Positions 7,554 through 15,880 of a stretch of 64,000 bases of DNA are shown here, in pieces. Numbering within the stretch: position 1 is the stretch's first letter; each line of letters starts with the position of its first letter. The translations under genes and the position numbers were made by a program. The stretch is from assembly GCF_030068545.1 (NCBI RefSeq), contig NZ_JASJOR010000005.1, positions 1 to 64,000 of the forward strand. The letters are read 5' to 3'. The notes beneath the pieces are model-generated. The model was given only the letters and a program-made list of their open reading frames with translations. It ran no database searches and had not been told where the DNA came from. The DNA comes from Xanthocytophaga flava. Lineage in GTDB: Bacteria > Bacteroidota > Bacteroidia > Cytophagales > 172606-1.

Positions 7554-8444
7554 ATGAAGCCTGCTATTCCTGTTTACGATATTTGTGCCATAGCTCAAAA
7601 AACGATAGATGAAAACGACCTGTTGATTGAACGTTTCTCTGTGTATTTACAAACCAGAAAAAAGCTATGGTTGCCTCACCGACATTCTTTTTATCATCTG
7701 GTGATGTTTACCAAAGGGGGAGGAGGACATACAATTGACTTCGTTCAGTTTCCTGTAGTGCCATTTCAGATTTATTTCATGATTCCGGGACAGGTACATA
7801 GCTGGGATTTTGAGGGAGAGATGGATGGATATGTCATTAATTTCTCGTCTGAATTTTTCCAGCCCTTTCTGAAAGATCCTGATTATCTGGACCAGTTTTC
7901 TTTTTTTAAGGGAAATTGTGAGAACTCGGTTGTGTCGCTGACAGAGTCTGAGAGAGAACGAATTGTAACGCTATTTGAGCATATGCTGGAAGAGTCTGCA
8001 TTGGAAGACAAGGGAAAAACAGATATCATACGGACACTGTTGCTGGAATTATTCATGAGAGTAGATCGTATAGTATTGTCTTCCACACCACAATTATCTA
8101 AACATCATTCCAATTACCACACACTCAGAGAGTACCAGCGATTGATAGATCTGCATTTTGCTACATTAAAGCTACCAGGTGAGTATGTTTCCTTCCTGAA
8201 TGTAACGGTTGATCACTTGAATGAGATTTGTAAAGAGTTCTTGGGGCAGTCATCCGGGCAACTTATTCGCAATCGCATCCTGTTGGAAGCAAAGCGCTTA
8301 TTGGTTAATGCCGATTTGAGTATCTCAGAAATTGCCTATCAGCTTAACTTCAGTGATAATTCTTATTTTACGAAATTCTTCAAAAAGTACACACAGATTA
8401 CGCCTGAAAGCTTTAGAAAACAGGCACTTATCAAGGTGGTTTAG
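7554..8444 (+). CDS. AraC-family transcriptional regulator with N-terminal cupin
   Basis: The 296-residue protein starts with a cupin-like sensor half (LPHRHSFYHLVMFTKGGGGH, about residues 40-60, then PGQVHSW) and ends with an AraC HTH domain at about 190-290. The DNA-binding half includes VDHLNEICKEFLGQSSGQLI and ISEIAYQLNFSDNSYFTKFF, then QITPESFRK. It has no adjacent target operon, since a tRNA follows and small orphans precede it. A perfect 20-bp direct repeat just upstream suggests autoregulation. The ligand is unknown. Confidence 0.9.
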   Translation: MKPAIPVYDICAIAQKTIDENDLLIERFSVYLQTRKKLWLPHRHSFYHLVMFTKGGGGHTIDFVQFPVVPFQIYFMIPGQVHSWDFEGEMDGYVINFSSEFFQPFLKDPDYLDQFSFFKGNCENSVVSLTESERERIVTLFEHMLEESALEDKGKTDIIRTLLLELFMRVDRIVLSSTPQLSKHHSNYHTLREYQRLIDLHFATLKLPGEYVSFLNVTVDHLNEICKEFLGQSSGQLIRNRILLEAKRLLVNADLSISEIAYQLNFSDNSYFTKFFKKYTQITPESFRKQALIKVV

Positions 8445-8505
8445 CACTTTTGGGTAAATAAACACAGCACATAGAATGGTTTTTTTCTAAAAAGATGCTA
8501 TTTTT

Positions 8506-8536
8506 TTTGTGCCCTAATGTAAAAAATATATTTTTG
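8506..8536 (+). promoter_or_regulatory. Predicted promoter of tRNA-Arg
   Basis: TTTG at 8506-8509, a 19-base spacer and TATTTTTG at 8529-8536 match both Bacteroidota promoter elements at canonical spacing. The tRNA starts 13 bases after the -7 box. Confidence 0.65.
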
Positions 8537-8548
8537 CACTCGCAAAAT

Positions 8549-8622
8549 GGTCCCGTAGCTCAGCTGGATAGAGCAACTGCCTTCTAAGCAGTCGGTCACA
8601 CGTTCGAATCGTGTCGGGATCA
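8549..8622 (+). tRNA. tRNA-Arg (anticodon TCT)
   Basis: The 74-base sequence folds as a full cloverleaf. The acceptor stem GGTCCCG/CGGGATC has one G-U pair, the D arm contains AGCTCAGCTGGATAGAGC, the anticodon stem ACTGC/GCAGT holds the loop CTTCTAA, and the T arm is ACACG-TTCGAAT-CGTGT. The discriminator is A and CC follows, but a complete CCA is not encoded. It reads AGA/AGG codons. Confidence 0.96.
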
Positions 8623-8633
8623 CCTTGTTAACC

Positions 8634-8668
8634 AAAGGCTTACATTAATCTGTAAGCCTTTCTTGTTT
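8634..8668 (+). terminator. Terminator after tRNA-Arg
   Basis: AAAGGCTTACA (8634-8644) pairs with TGTAAGCCTTT (8651-8661) around TTAATC, then a T-rich tract. Confidence 0.8.
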
Positions 8669-8699
8669 TAGTGTACATAAGAATATAGAATATCAAGCC

Positions 8700-9141
8700 C
8701 TAATCTCTTTTAGAATATGTACAGGTAAGTCCAATTCTGACTAAGTTATTGTCCACATCCCTGCTTAAAATAGAGTTCATACCCAAACAGAGAACGCCAC
8801 TCAATGTTATATTCGGGAATACCAAGCTACTTGAGCCATGCTGAGAAGAAGCTGGGACAGTCTTTATTATCAAACTGGTTATGTCCGGCAATCTTTATAT
8901 TCGGGCAGTTTAGTGTATAATCATGTATTGGAATTTCATACAGATTGGTGGCTAGTTATCCGTAGTAATTTATTGAAAGAGAACAAGACGGGTTCTTCCC
9001 TAGATCTGTGTTATTACCTGCCTGGATAAGATTGGCATAGATATTTTGTATTTGTAATTGAGAATACATAGAGAATGCAAGCCCATAATCTGATTTACTA
9101 AACAGGTTATCATAAATTATATAAAGGAGTATTCTACTCAC
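8700..9141 (-). pseudogene. Eroded outer-membrane beta-barrel protein gene
   Basis: Two short minus-strand pieces look like fragments of one Bacteroidota outer-membrane barrel protein. The upstream piece (8956-9141) contains KSDYGLAFSMYSQLQIQN and TDLGKNPSCSLSINYYG, a beta-strand with the loop pattern of PorT/OMP-type barrels, and ends in a stop. The downstream piece (8700-8891) ends ILSRDVDNNLVRIGLTCTYS, like a C-terminal barrel strand. They are separated by stops and a frame change and neither has a credible start. I read this as a degenerate gene. The assignment rests on residue pattern alone. Confidence 0.4.
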
Positions 9142-9150
9142 AATACAGCT

Positions 9151-9384
9151 ATGGAAATTCTAAAATTTAAAATGCCTAAACATTCAGTTGATACACAGAG
9201 ACAGCTTGCGCCAATACTAAATAAAGAAAAAGGGGTTATGCATTGGAATCTAAATACAAACTATCATATCCTGACTGTTTCCGGAGAGAATATCAATCCT
9301 GAAAAGATTGAGAAGTTAATAGAATCATTAGGCTTGCAGGTTGATCTTATGCATGTGTTTGGAGTTAGTGGGGTCGGTTTATAG
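9151..9384 (+). CDS. HMA-like small protein lacking the metal-binding CxxC
   Basis: The 77-residue protein follows the length and strand-helix order of heavy-metal-associated domains: an initial strand (MEILKFKMP), a helix (TQRQLAPILNKEKGV), strands (MHWNLNTNYHILTVSGE), a helix (NPEKIEKLIESLGL) and a final strand. Where true copper chaperones have GMxCxxC after the first strand, this has KHSVDTQRQ with no cysteine, so metal binding by the usual site is not possible. It may bind a protein partner or be a decaying paralogue. It lies next to an eroded gene, which keeps both options open. Confidence 0.6.
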   Translation: MEILKFKMPKHSVDTQRQLAPILNKEKGVMHWNLNTNYHILTVSGENINPEKIEKLIESLGLQVDLMHVFGVSGVGL

Positions 9385-9644
9385 CTCTTATCTTGTCCCA
9401 TATGTTTGCTGGAGAGAATGTTTGTATATGAAGAACACACTCCTCTTTATCTTTCTGGAAGAATCTTCGCGCCAAGTTGTGACAGGTATGATGTGAGCTG
9501 GACAGGCGTGATAAGACCAGCAACCTTACCAATTGGACTATATACTTTTTCTCGGGAACTGAAATATAACTACAGATTAGAAGCTATGCTAGTAGTTTAA
9601 TTCTATTATATTTTCTTCCTATGTTAGCTGTCTGAGAAATTTAC
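9385..9644. other. Unresolved stretch, possibly eroded coding sequence
   Basis: A plus-strand frame (9406-9600, 64 codons) and a partly open minus-strand frame in the same place (reading VYSPIGKVAGLITPVQ, then LSQLGAKILPER before a stop) are both possible, but neither has a known motif. The minus frame is on the strand of the eroded barrel gene nearby. I could not decide between a small gene and debris. Confidence 0.3.
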
Positions 9645-9974
9645 CTATGAGACCCGCCGTCGGGTATCAAATATATCCAATAATCTGTCTAGTTCTGAAA
9701 TAGGTAAATGTCCCAGACGCATAATAGACGAACAGAGTGACGTTAGTTCTGCACTCAGTTGCAACGTAATATCCAGCATCTCTCTACTGAGTTCAAATTC
9801 TTCCCTGATCACATCCCAGTCCTTGTCGTGTTTGATAAATGCAGGCAAGAGGATAATTTTTTTGAATGCCAGTGCATCCCGTAGATAGGCGCAGAACAAA
9901 GAATGTATCTCTGGTTCCCTTAAAATAGGTTTTATTGCCTTAAACAACGCAAAATCAATCAGGCTCTCATTCAT
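9645..9974 (-). CDS. Hypothetical protein, 109 aa
   Basis: ATG at 9974 opens a frame for a mainly helical soluble protein (MNESLIDFALFKAIKPIL, AYLRDALAFKKIILLPAF, REMLDITLQLSAELTSLC). No signal peptide, membrane span or named domain is visible. It ends in RRRVS. It has no close neighbour on its strand, and 600 bases without a gene lie upstream. The frame is longer and more regular than its rivals, so it is probably real. Function unknown. Confidence 0.5.
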   Translation of the reverse strand: MNESLIDFALFKAIKPILREPEIHSLFCAYLRDALAFKKIILLPAFIKHDKDWDVIREEFELSREMLDITLQLSAELTSLCSSIMRLGHLPISELDRLLDIFDTRRRVS

Positions 9975-10574
9975 AGAGGATGAAGTTTGGTTTTACATGC
10001 TTATTGTCTTGTTAATCAAGCAAATGTTGAAAAAAAAATGATGCCTAACTGCTAATTTTTATCAGGAAAAGATAAAATAAATGAGACAGGAAAGTTTATT
10101 TAAAAGATAATTCATAACGAATATGTCGTTACTAATATGTTACTATATGTGGTTAGATATGTTGCCGTCAGTTGTATAATCTTAGACTCGCTTATATCTA
10201 CTGTTTTTTGTTTTTCTGTTAAACAACTTCCGGTTTATAATGCAGAAATAGCATTTTTTATATTTTAATTGGATTTTAATCTCCTAAATTATCACTTTTG
10301 TAACTTTATATCTACTAATAGATAAACAGAGGTTTGTAGGTACTTCAGGAAGTTATAAAGCCTACTAAATGATCAGCTAACTATAAAGTTTGATATACAA
10401 TAAAGTGAAACCTATATATACTGTAAAATATGACTGAGAAGGTATACATTTTTTGCAGTGATACGATAAGAGGTTGTCTAAAAGAACTGGTATCGTAGTT
10501 TGCCAGATCTTATTTTTTGATCCATAGGAAGCTATGTGTGAGAATGAACGAATTTTTATTTATAGACTATTCAC
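9975..10574. other. AT-rich intergenic stretch of 600 bases
   Basis: Short A and T runs dominate and no frame on either strand looks coding. It must hold the promoters of the divergent genes at 9974 (minus) and 10575 (plus), but no convincing consensus pair was found. Confidence 0.5.
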
Positions 10575-11384
10575 ATGAGCCGGAATAAATTAGTTGCAGT
10601 CGTGATTCCTGTACATGAGGCAACACCTGACGCAAATGAAACATTGGTACTGGGATATTATTTGAAGCTTTTTGCTCAGTATCCGATTGTGTTTGTAACA
10701 CAGTCTGATCTGGATACAGGATTTTATGAGCAGATGATCCATGAGTCCAGTCACCCAAACTGTAGTTTTGAACGCTTTGAGTACAAAGGGTATGATGAGT
10801 ATATGCACCTGTTGGTATCAGAAGCCTTCTATGCTCGGTTTCTGGAGTATGAGTATATGCTTATGACTCACCTGGATGCGTTTGTGTTTAATGCGGATCT
10901 GGAGCACTGGTGCAAACTAAATTATGATTATATAGGGGCAGTAGTCTATCATAAAACCTATGTGAGAGAATATGTTGCCTCTTCACGTATACTACAAACA
11001 CTACATAAATTCAGATTATTGCGTAAACACCCTTTGCAAAAAGGAGGGCTTTCACTCCGGAAAGTCCGGACATTTTACCGCAATAGCCGTTTGTTTAAGC
11101 CAGTTATTCGACTTACAGACATTTTTTATACAGAAGACTTCTTCTGGAGTGTCAGAGTGCCTTTACTCAATCCTTTCTTTCGGGTTGCGCCTACAAAAGT
11201 AGCACGCCACTTTGCTATTGAGTTGCCAGATGCCCGAAGCAAGGACTTCGATCCTTTTGTGAATAGACTATATCATCTGCCTATGGGATGCCATGGATGG
11301 AAAGTATATGGGTATACTTTCTGGAAGTCATTCCTAGAGACATTTATGCATAAACACTTAGTTGATACAGGTAAGGAAGATTAA
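10575..11384 (+). CDS. DUF5672 family protein (glycosyltransferase-like)
   Basis: The 269-residue protein matches DUF5672, a family of predicted sugar transferases often found in surface-glycan loci. It opens with a Rossmann-like strand (KLVAVVIPVHEATP), then LVLGYYLKLFAQYPIVFV. The segment YEYMLMTHLDAFVFNADLEHW resembles the family's DxD-like acidic region. QKGGLSLRKVRTF is the G-G-L/F-S-L-R signature, TEDFFWS supplies a conserved acidic pair, and the C-terminal LPMGCHGWKVYG matches the P-x-G-x-H-x-W motif. No signal peptide or membrane span is present, so it is probably cytoplasmic. It is a lone gene with no glycan cluster around it. Activity is inferred, not shown. Confidence 0.8.
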   Translation: MSRNKLVAVVIPVHEATPDANETLVLGYYLKLFAQYPIVFVTQSDLDTGFYEQMIHESSHPNCSFERFEYKGYDEYMHLLVSEAFYARFLEYEYMLMTHLDAFVFNADLEHWCKLNYDYIGAVVYHKTYVREYVASSRILQTLHKFRLLRKHPLQKGGLSLRKVRTFYRNSRLFKPVIRLTDIFYTEDFFWSVRVPLLNPFFRVAPTKVARHFAIELPDARSKDFDPFVNRLYHLPMGCHGWKVYGYTFWKSFLETFMHKHLVDTGKED

Positions 11385-11530
11385 GTTATCTAGCTAGCAT
11401 GTAGTAATAGAGATGTGCACCCGGAATAGCTAAGGTCCTTTACTAACTATATCCTGGTGGTACTGATACAATTAGTGAACATAGCTGGTATCAGTATTGG
11501 TATTTTCCGTAGTTGAAAAGCATTTGTTTT

Positions 11531-11734
11531 TCAGCTTATCAGTGTATTCTTCTCCAAATGATAAACTACTATCGCTGCCAGATGGCCTTCAGGTGTAATG
11601 TCTTTGATTTCTTTGACCTGATAGCCTTCCTTAAGTGCTGCTTCCAGCTCAAGGTATGGAATCAGGTTTTGTGAAGAGTTATACAGCAGTTGTTCTACAC
11701 CGTACATTTGGACGGTAACAGTTTTCGATTTCAT
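11531..11734 (-). CDS. Small hypothetical protein, 67 aa
   Basis: ATG at 11734 opens a frame whose product reads as a compact alpha/beta fold: KTVTVQMYG, then a helix (LIPYLELEAALKEGYQVKEI) and a closing strand (GHLAAIVVYHLEK). The pattern resembles small proteins predicted to bind nucleotides or regulate, but I recognise no family. It is a single gene on the minus strand with no same-strand neighbour. Composition supports it being real. Confidence 0.5.
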   Translation of the reverse strand: MKSKTVTVQMYGVEQLLYNSSQNLIPYLELEAALKEGYQVKEIKDITPEGHLAAIVVYHLEKNTLIS

Positions 11735-12007
11735 AATAGAGTTGGTTATGTGGTTAGGGAAAGTTAAAAGAAATAGTTTGTAAAATCAAGATTATCAGGA
11801 TATTATATTTTGATTGCATGCTTGTCGATACAAAAGTTATGACAACTTGCTACTAGGCGAAGAGGTAGTTCTGTCTCAAATACCAGGAATATAGTCTAAT
11901 GTGCTGATTTAAAGAGCATAAAAGATAAAAAACGACAAGAAAAGATACAAGCAACAGAGATAACTTCTATCTTTCTGCTATTCTTTGTAGTACCCATTTT
12001 CCAATCC

Positions 12008-12080
12008 CCATGTTGTTAGTATCACCAACGTGCATGATGAAAAATAACTCGTTGGTGATAATATTAATGATGGACAAAAT
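12008..12080. repeat. Decayed pair of interspersed palindromic repeats
   Basis: Two degenerate cores are recognisable: ATCACCAACG near 12021-12030, preceded by TGTTGTTAGT, and ACTCGTTGGTGATAATATTA at 12047-12066. The flank GTGCATGATGAAAAATA between them matches the 5834 flank GCATGAGGGGAAA with substitutions. The arms no longer pair well, so this is an old copy. Confidence 0.6.
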
Positions 12081-12137
12081 ACGAGAACCCTACTTTTTTC
12101 TTAATTCTATTCTAACAATCCCTAAACAACAATTCGT

Positions 12138-12674
12138 ATGAAAACACATGGTATAGGAGTCGTTATCATTTTAACATTTACATTTTTTACTATGGCAACA
12201 TCTGTATTCGCACAAGGCGATAAAGCAAGCCGCCCCAGTCCACCCGCAACCGCAACAGGTAAGATCGGTGCGGCTACTGTTACAATCAATTATAGCAGCC
12301 CATCTGTAAAGGGGAGAAAAGTATGGGGAGATCTGGTTCCTTATGACAAAGCATGGAGAGCAGGGGCAAATGAGGCAACTATATTTGAGACAGATAAAGA
12401 GATTAAAGTAGCTGGTAAGGCCTTGCCTGCTGGAAAATACAGCCTGTTTGCTGTTCCGGGAGAGAAAGAGTGGAAAATAATTTTTAACTCTGAGACAGGA
12501 CAGTGGGGAATTAAACGTACTGGAGAAGCCAACCACGACCCGGCAAAAGATGTATTGACAGTAGCTGTAAAGCCTACAAAGTCTGCAATGACTGAAAAGC
12601 TACTATATGAAGTAAATAAAAACAATGTGACTCTTAAATGGGAGACGGTCGCTGTTCCTATTCCAGTTCAATAA
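12138..12674 (+). CDS. DUF2911 family exported protein
   Basis: The 178-residue protein begins with a Sec signal peptide (MATSVFAQ|GDKASRP, cleavage near residue 26). The mature part is the DUF2911 domain, common in Bacteroidota: ASRPSPPATATGKIGAATVT, then VNYSSPSVKGRKVWG-type sequence (here INYSSPSVKGRKVWG), WRAGANEATIFET, LPAGKYSLFAVPGEKEW and IIFNS. No catalytic residues are known for the family. Copies usually lie singly, as here. The product is probably periplasmic or outer-membrane associated. A perfect 20-bp hairpin terminator follows. Confidence 0.9.
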   Translation: MKTHGIGVVIILTFTFFTMATSVFAQGDKASRPSPPATATGKIGAATVTINYSSPSVKGRKVWGDLVPYDKAWRAGANEATIFETDKEIKVAGKALPAGKYSLFAVPGEKEWKIIFNSETGQWGIKRTGEANHDPAKDVLTVAVKPTKSAMTEKLLYEVNKNNVTLKWETVAVPIPVQ

Positions 12675-12689
12675 TCTACTAGGACACTT

Positions 12690-12737
12690 CATCAATCAAA
12701 AAGCCAGCTTGTTATATAGCTGGCTTTTTGATTGATG
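12690..12737. terminator. Bidirectional terminator with perfect 20-bp stem
   Basis: The arms 12690-12709 and 12718-12737 are exact reverse complements around an 8-base loop, with GCCAGC/GCTGGC at the tip and A and T runs at the base. It separates the convergent DUF2911 and isomerase genes and can serve both strands. Confidence 0.92.
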
Positions 12738-12754
12738 AGATTTTTCAATAGCAA

Positions 12755-13648
12755 TTATATATCACATAACATAACTGCCTTTTTCAGAGAAGTCAATTGG
12801 CCTTGAGGTTCTTTAGGTGTAGGCACAAACTCCTGTGCAACAAAGCCTTTGTAGCCAGTTTCAAGAATTGCTTTCATCACTGCCGGATAGTAAATCTCTT
12901 GTGTCTCATCTATCTCATGTCTACCCGGATTACCACCTGTATGATAGTGTGCAATGTATTTACTGCTTTCTTTGATGGTACGAATGATATCACCTTCCAT
13001 AATCTGCATATGGTAGATATCATATAAGAGCTTGAAGTTGTCAGAACCTATTCGTTTACATAGCTCTACTCCCCAGGATGTACGATCACACTGATAATCT
13101 TTGTGATTTACCTTGCTGTTAAGCAGTTCCATTACCATTGTCACCTTATGCTTTTCAGCTATAGGCATTAGCTTCTTTAGTCCAAGAGCCGCGTTTTCAA
13201 GGCCCTGTTCCTCTGTTTTACCATTACGGTTTCCTGAAAAGCAGATAATGGTACTAAAACCCGCCGCAGCTACTTTAGGAATCATCTCTTCGTAGCTCTT
13301 TATTAACGTTTCGTGGTATTGCGGATCATTAAAGCCTTTTTCGATACCTAAGCCAGCACCCCACGGCATGGCAGAAACAAGACCATATTTCTTTAACACC
13401 GGCCACTCCTCGGGACCCACAAGGTCAATGGATTTAATACCCATCTCTTTGGCGGCTTTGCAAAGGTCTTCAAGTGGAATTTTATCATAGCACCAGCGAC
13501 ATACCGAGTGATTGATATTTCCTTTAAGAGGTCGCGCTGCTTCTGCATTTTGTGTGTTTTCCATGGCAAGAGAGGGAAGCGAAGTAAGTAAAGCCGTGCC
13601 ACCAAGCATTTTTTTGGCAACAGACCGACGGGTAAGTTTAGCTGACAT
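12755..13648 (-). CDS. Hydroxypyruvate isomerase-like TIM-barrel protein, Tat-exported
   Basis: The 297-residue protein is an AP-endonuclease-2-type (xylose-isomerase-like) TIM barrel of the hydroxypyruvate isomerase family. The N-terminus TRRSVAKKMLGGTALLTSLP resembles a Tat signal, so the protein is probably periplasmic. NHSVCRWCYDKIPLEDLC is the family start of the barrel. Metal-site candidates are Glu in VMELLNSKVN, Asp and His in LLYDIYHMQIMEGD, His in IAHYHTGGNPGRHEID and Glu near the end in FVAQEFVPT. It is the last gene of a minus-strand set with a DUF1080 protein and another TIM barrel. The true substrate is unknown; Tat-exported members of this family probably act on sugars rather than hydroxypyruvate. 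Confidence 0.88.
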   Translation of the reverse strand: MSAKLTRRSVAKKMLGGTALLTSLPSLAMENTQNAEAARPLKGNINHSVCRWCYDKIPLEDLCKAAKEMGIKSIDLVGPEEWPVLKKYGLVSAMPWGAGLGIEKGFNDPQYHETLIKSYEEMIPKVAAAGFSTIICFSGNRNGKTEEQGLENAALGLKKLMPIAEKHKVTMVMELLNSKVNHKDYQCDRTSWGVELCKRIGSDNFKLLYDIYHMQIMEGDIIRTIKESSKYIAHYHTGGNPGRHEIDETQEIYYPAVMKAILETGYKGFVAQEFVPTPKEPQGQLTSLKKAVMLCDI

Positions 13649-13684
13649 AAATCTATAGGTGAAAAGTGAAATCTTCTGGTAGGA

Positions 13685-13712
13685 TGCAGGTAAGAGATGT
13701 CTCTTACCTGCA
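13685..13712. other. Intercistronic hairpin
   Basis: TGCAGGTAAGAG (13685-13696) pairs perfectly with CTCTTACCTGCA (13701-13712) around ATGT. It sits between the DUF1080 and isomerase genes and lacks a U-run, so it is more likely a processing or stability hairpin than a terminator. Confidence 0.6.
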
Positions 13713-13725
13713 GTAAGTTACTATA

Positions 13726-14418
13726 TTACAATTCACGAATACGGATGTTGCGAAATGATACCACATCTCCATGATCCTGCAAACCGATATGTCCTTTCGC
13801 ATATTTATTGAATCCTTCCCAGGTAGCAAACTTGCTATCCTTTACCATATTTGCCCAGTCTGTACCACTCAGATTGTATTCCACAACCTTGGTTCCGTTT
13901 GTCCAGTGTTCTGCATGATTGTTTTTAACAACAATACGAACCTTGTTCCACTGTCCTGCCGGATTTGCTTTTTTGCTGGGAGGCAACATATCATATAAGG
14001 AACCTGCTGTACGGTTGTTGTTTTTTCCTGCCTTTGCATCCGGGTGTCTTTCATCATCCAGAATCTGTACTTCAGGGCCAGTCAGATAAGGAACTTTGTA
14101 TTTTTCGTCTTCATGTACACGATAGAAAATACCACTGTTGCCACCTTCTGCTATTTTCCACTCCAGTTCCAATTCAAAGTTTTCATATTCTTTATCAGAA
14201 ACCAGATCTCCGCCACCTTTCCCACTTAAAGTAAGCACACCATTTTCTACAGTCCAGGCAGAAGACACATCCTTTTTAAGGTAGTTGTGCCATCCTTTTG
14301 TGGTTTTGCCATCAAACAGGCTTTCCCATTTACCTGGTTTCACCTTAGCTTCCGGATTGACAAAAGACGCCATCAGAAAGCTGGCCAGTACAAAAGAGAA
14401 AGAAAATAAGATTTTCAT
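13726..14418 (-). CDS. DUF1080 (3-keto-disaccharide hydrolase-like) exported protein
   Basis: The chosen start is ATG 14418 (MKILFSFSFVLASFLMASF), which places a signal peptide at the N-terminus; the frame extends upstream to 14484 without improving it. The 230-residue product has the DUF1080 jelly-roll: WESLFDGKTTKGWHNY, NSGIFYRVHEDEKYKVPYLT, GPEVQILDDERHPDAK and the terminal VVSFRNIRIREL. DUF1080 proteins include hydrolases of 3-keto-glycosides. With the two flanking TIM-barrel genes this suggests periplasmic breakdown of oxidised or unusual sugars, although no glycoside 3-oxidoreductase is present here. Confidence 0.9.
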   Translation of the reverse strand: MKILFSFSFVLASFLMASFVNPEAKVKPGKWESLFDGKTTKGWHNYLKKDVSSAWTVENGVLTLSGKGGGDLVSDKEYENFELELEWKIAEGGNSGIFYRVHEDEKYKVPYLTGPEVQILDDERHPDAKAGKNNNRTAGSLYDMLPPSKKANPAGQWNKVRIVVKNNHAEHWTNGTKVVEYNLSGTDWANMVKDSKFATWEGFNKYAKGHIGLQDHGDVVSFRNIRIREL

Positions 14419-14529
14419 AATCAGATTGTTTACGTGTGAATGTGATGAACTACTGTCAGTTCGGAAATAAACCGTATATGACACTTCTCAAATATATAAC
14501 GTTGGAAGTGCCTGATCTTTATTTAAGAA

Positions 14530-15582
14530 TTATAATCCCAATACTTTTTTATTGAACTCTTCATCTGCACCCATTCCTGCAAAGTCATCAAATGCCCGTT
14601 CTGTAACACGTATGATATGATTTTCAATAAACGGTGCTCCTTCTGCTGCGCCTTGTTCAGGATGTTTAATCGCACACTCCCATTCCAGTACAGCCCAGCT
14701 ATCATAGTCATACTGAGCCAGCTTGCTGAATATGCCACTAAAGTCTACCTGACCATCACCCAGAGAGCGGAAGCGTCCTGCCCGTTCTACCCATCCCTGA
14801 AAACCACCGTACACTCCTTGCTTACCTGTAGGATTAAACTCAGCATCCTTTACGTGGAAAGCTTTGATACGTTCGTGGTAAAAGTCTATAAACTGAAGAT
14901 AATCTAGTTGCTGTAATACAAAATGGCTGGGATCATAGTTGATGTTAGCTCTTGTATGGTTGTTGGTGTGTTCAAGGAACATTTCAAATGTAATCCCATC
15001 ATGTAGATCTTCGCCCGGATGTAATTCATAACACACATCTACTCCAGCTTCATCAAATGCATTCAATATAGGTATCCAGCGGTTGGCCAGTTCTTTAAAT
15101 CCTGTTTCTACCAGACCTGCAGGGCGTTGAGGCCATGGATACATAAAAGGCCATAGTAGAGCACCAGAAAAGGTAGGATGTGCTTTAAGTCCCAGGTTCT
15201 GACTGGCTTTGGCAGCCCATTTTAGTTGCTGGGTAGCCCATGCCTGCTGGTCCTTAGGTTTGCCTGCCAGTTCAGCCGGACCAAATCCGTCGAACATAGC
15301 GGCATAGGCAGGATGAACTGCTACTAACTGTCCTTGCAGGTGAGTGGCCAGTTCAGTAATTTCTACACCAATATCTTTTAATTTTCCTTTTAGTTCATCA
15401 CAATATGTTTTGGATTCGGCAGCTTGTTTTAAATCAATACAGCGACTATCCCAGGTAGGGATCTGAATGCCTTTATAGCCCAGTGATGCCATATAGCGGG
15501 CAATGGATTCTAACGAATTGAAGGGTGCTTGGTCACCCAGAAACTGAGCCAGAAAGATCGCAGGTCCTTTGATGTTTTTCAT
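14530..15582 (-). CDS. Sugar phosphate isomerase/epimerase, TIM barrel
   Basis: The chosen start is ATG 15582 (MKNIKGPAIFLAQFLGDQAP), because the upstream extension to 15648 would cross a -7 promoter box at 15613. The 350-residue protein is a xylose-isomerase-like TIM barrel: ASLGYKGIQIPTWDSRCIDL, ITELATHLQGQLVAVHP, VDVCYELHPGEDLHDGITFE, NINYDPSHFVLQQLDYLQFI, IKAFHVKDAEFNPTGKQGVY and a closing AVLEWECAIKHPEQG. The Glu, Asp, His and Glu in these motifs are the expected metal ligands. It heads the minus-strand unit with the DUF1080 gene (111-base gap) and the hydroxypyruvate isomerase-like gene. No signal peptide, so it is probably cytoplasmic. Substrate unknown. Confidence 0.9.
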   Translation of the reverse strand: MKNIKGPAIFLAQFLGDQAPFNSLESIARYMASLGYKGIQIPTWDSRCIDLKQAAESKTYCDELKGKLKDIGVEITELATHLQGQLVAVHPAYAAMFDGFGPAELAGKPKDQQAWATQQLKWAAKASQNLGLKAHPTFSGALLWPFMYPWPQRPAGLVETGFKELANRWIPILNAFDEAGVDVCYELHPGEDLHDGITFEMFLEHTNNHTRANINYDPSHFVLQQLDYLQFIDFYHERIKAFHVKDAEFNPTGKQGVYGGFQGWVERAGRFRSLGDGQVDFSGIFSKLAQYDYDSWAVLEWECAIKHPEQGAAEGAPFIENHIIRVTERAFDDFAGMGADEEFNKKVLGL

Positions 15583-15612
15583 TGGAAATGGTTGTTGAAA
15601 TAAAAAGAATAG

Positions 15613-15620
15613 CAAAGTTA
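15613..15620 (-). promoter_or_regulatory. Predicted -7 promoter box for the sugar isomerase unit
   Basis: CAAAGTTA on the plus strand reads TAACTTTG on the minus strand, an exact TAnnTTTG match. A -33 element at ideal spacing is not obvious. The implied start near 15605 supports the ATG at 15582. Confidence 0.4.
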
Positions 15621-15880
15621 GTTTACAGAAAAGTGCAATCTGTGTCAAAAACGGTTGCTTTGCAAATTGCGAAAAAATTGCCTGTTTTTATTATTTTCTT
15701 GCAAAAAAACAAGGATTGGCAAAAATGTCAGAGAGACAATGGGTTAGTCGCTAACTGATAAGAAATAATAGACCCAGGATTACATAACTGTATATTTTCG
15801 GGAGGATATGCAGGTGCTGGCAGTTGTATCTGTTGAATATAGTAGCTTATCAGGTTTTTGTTTGTTAAACTTCTTATTTG

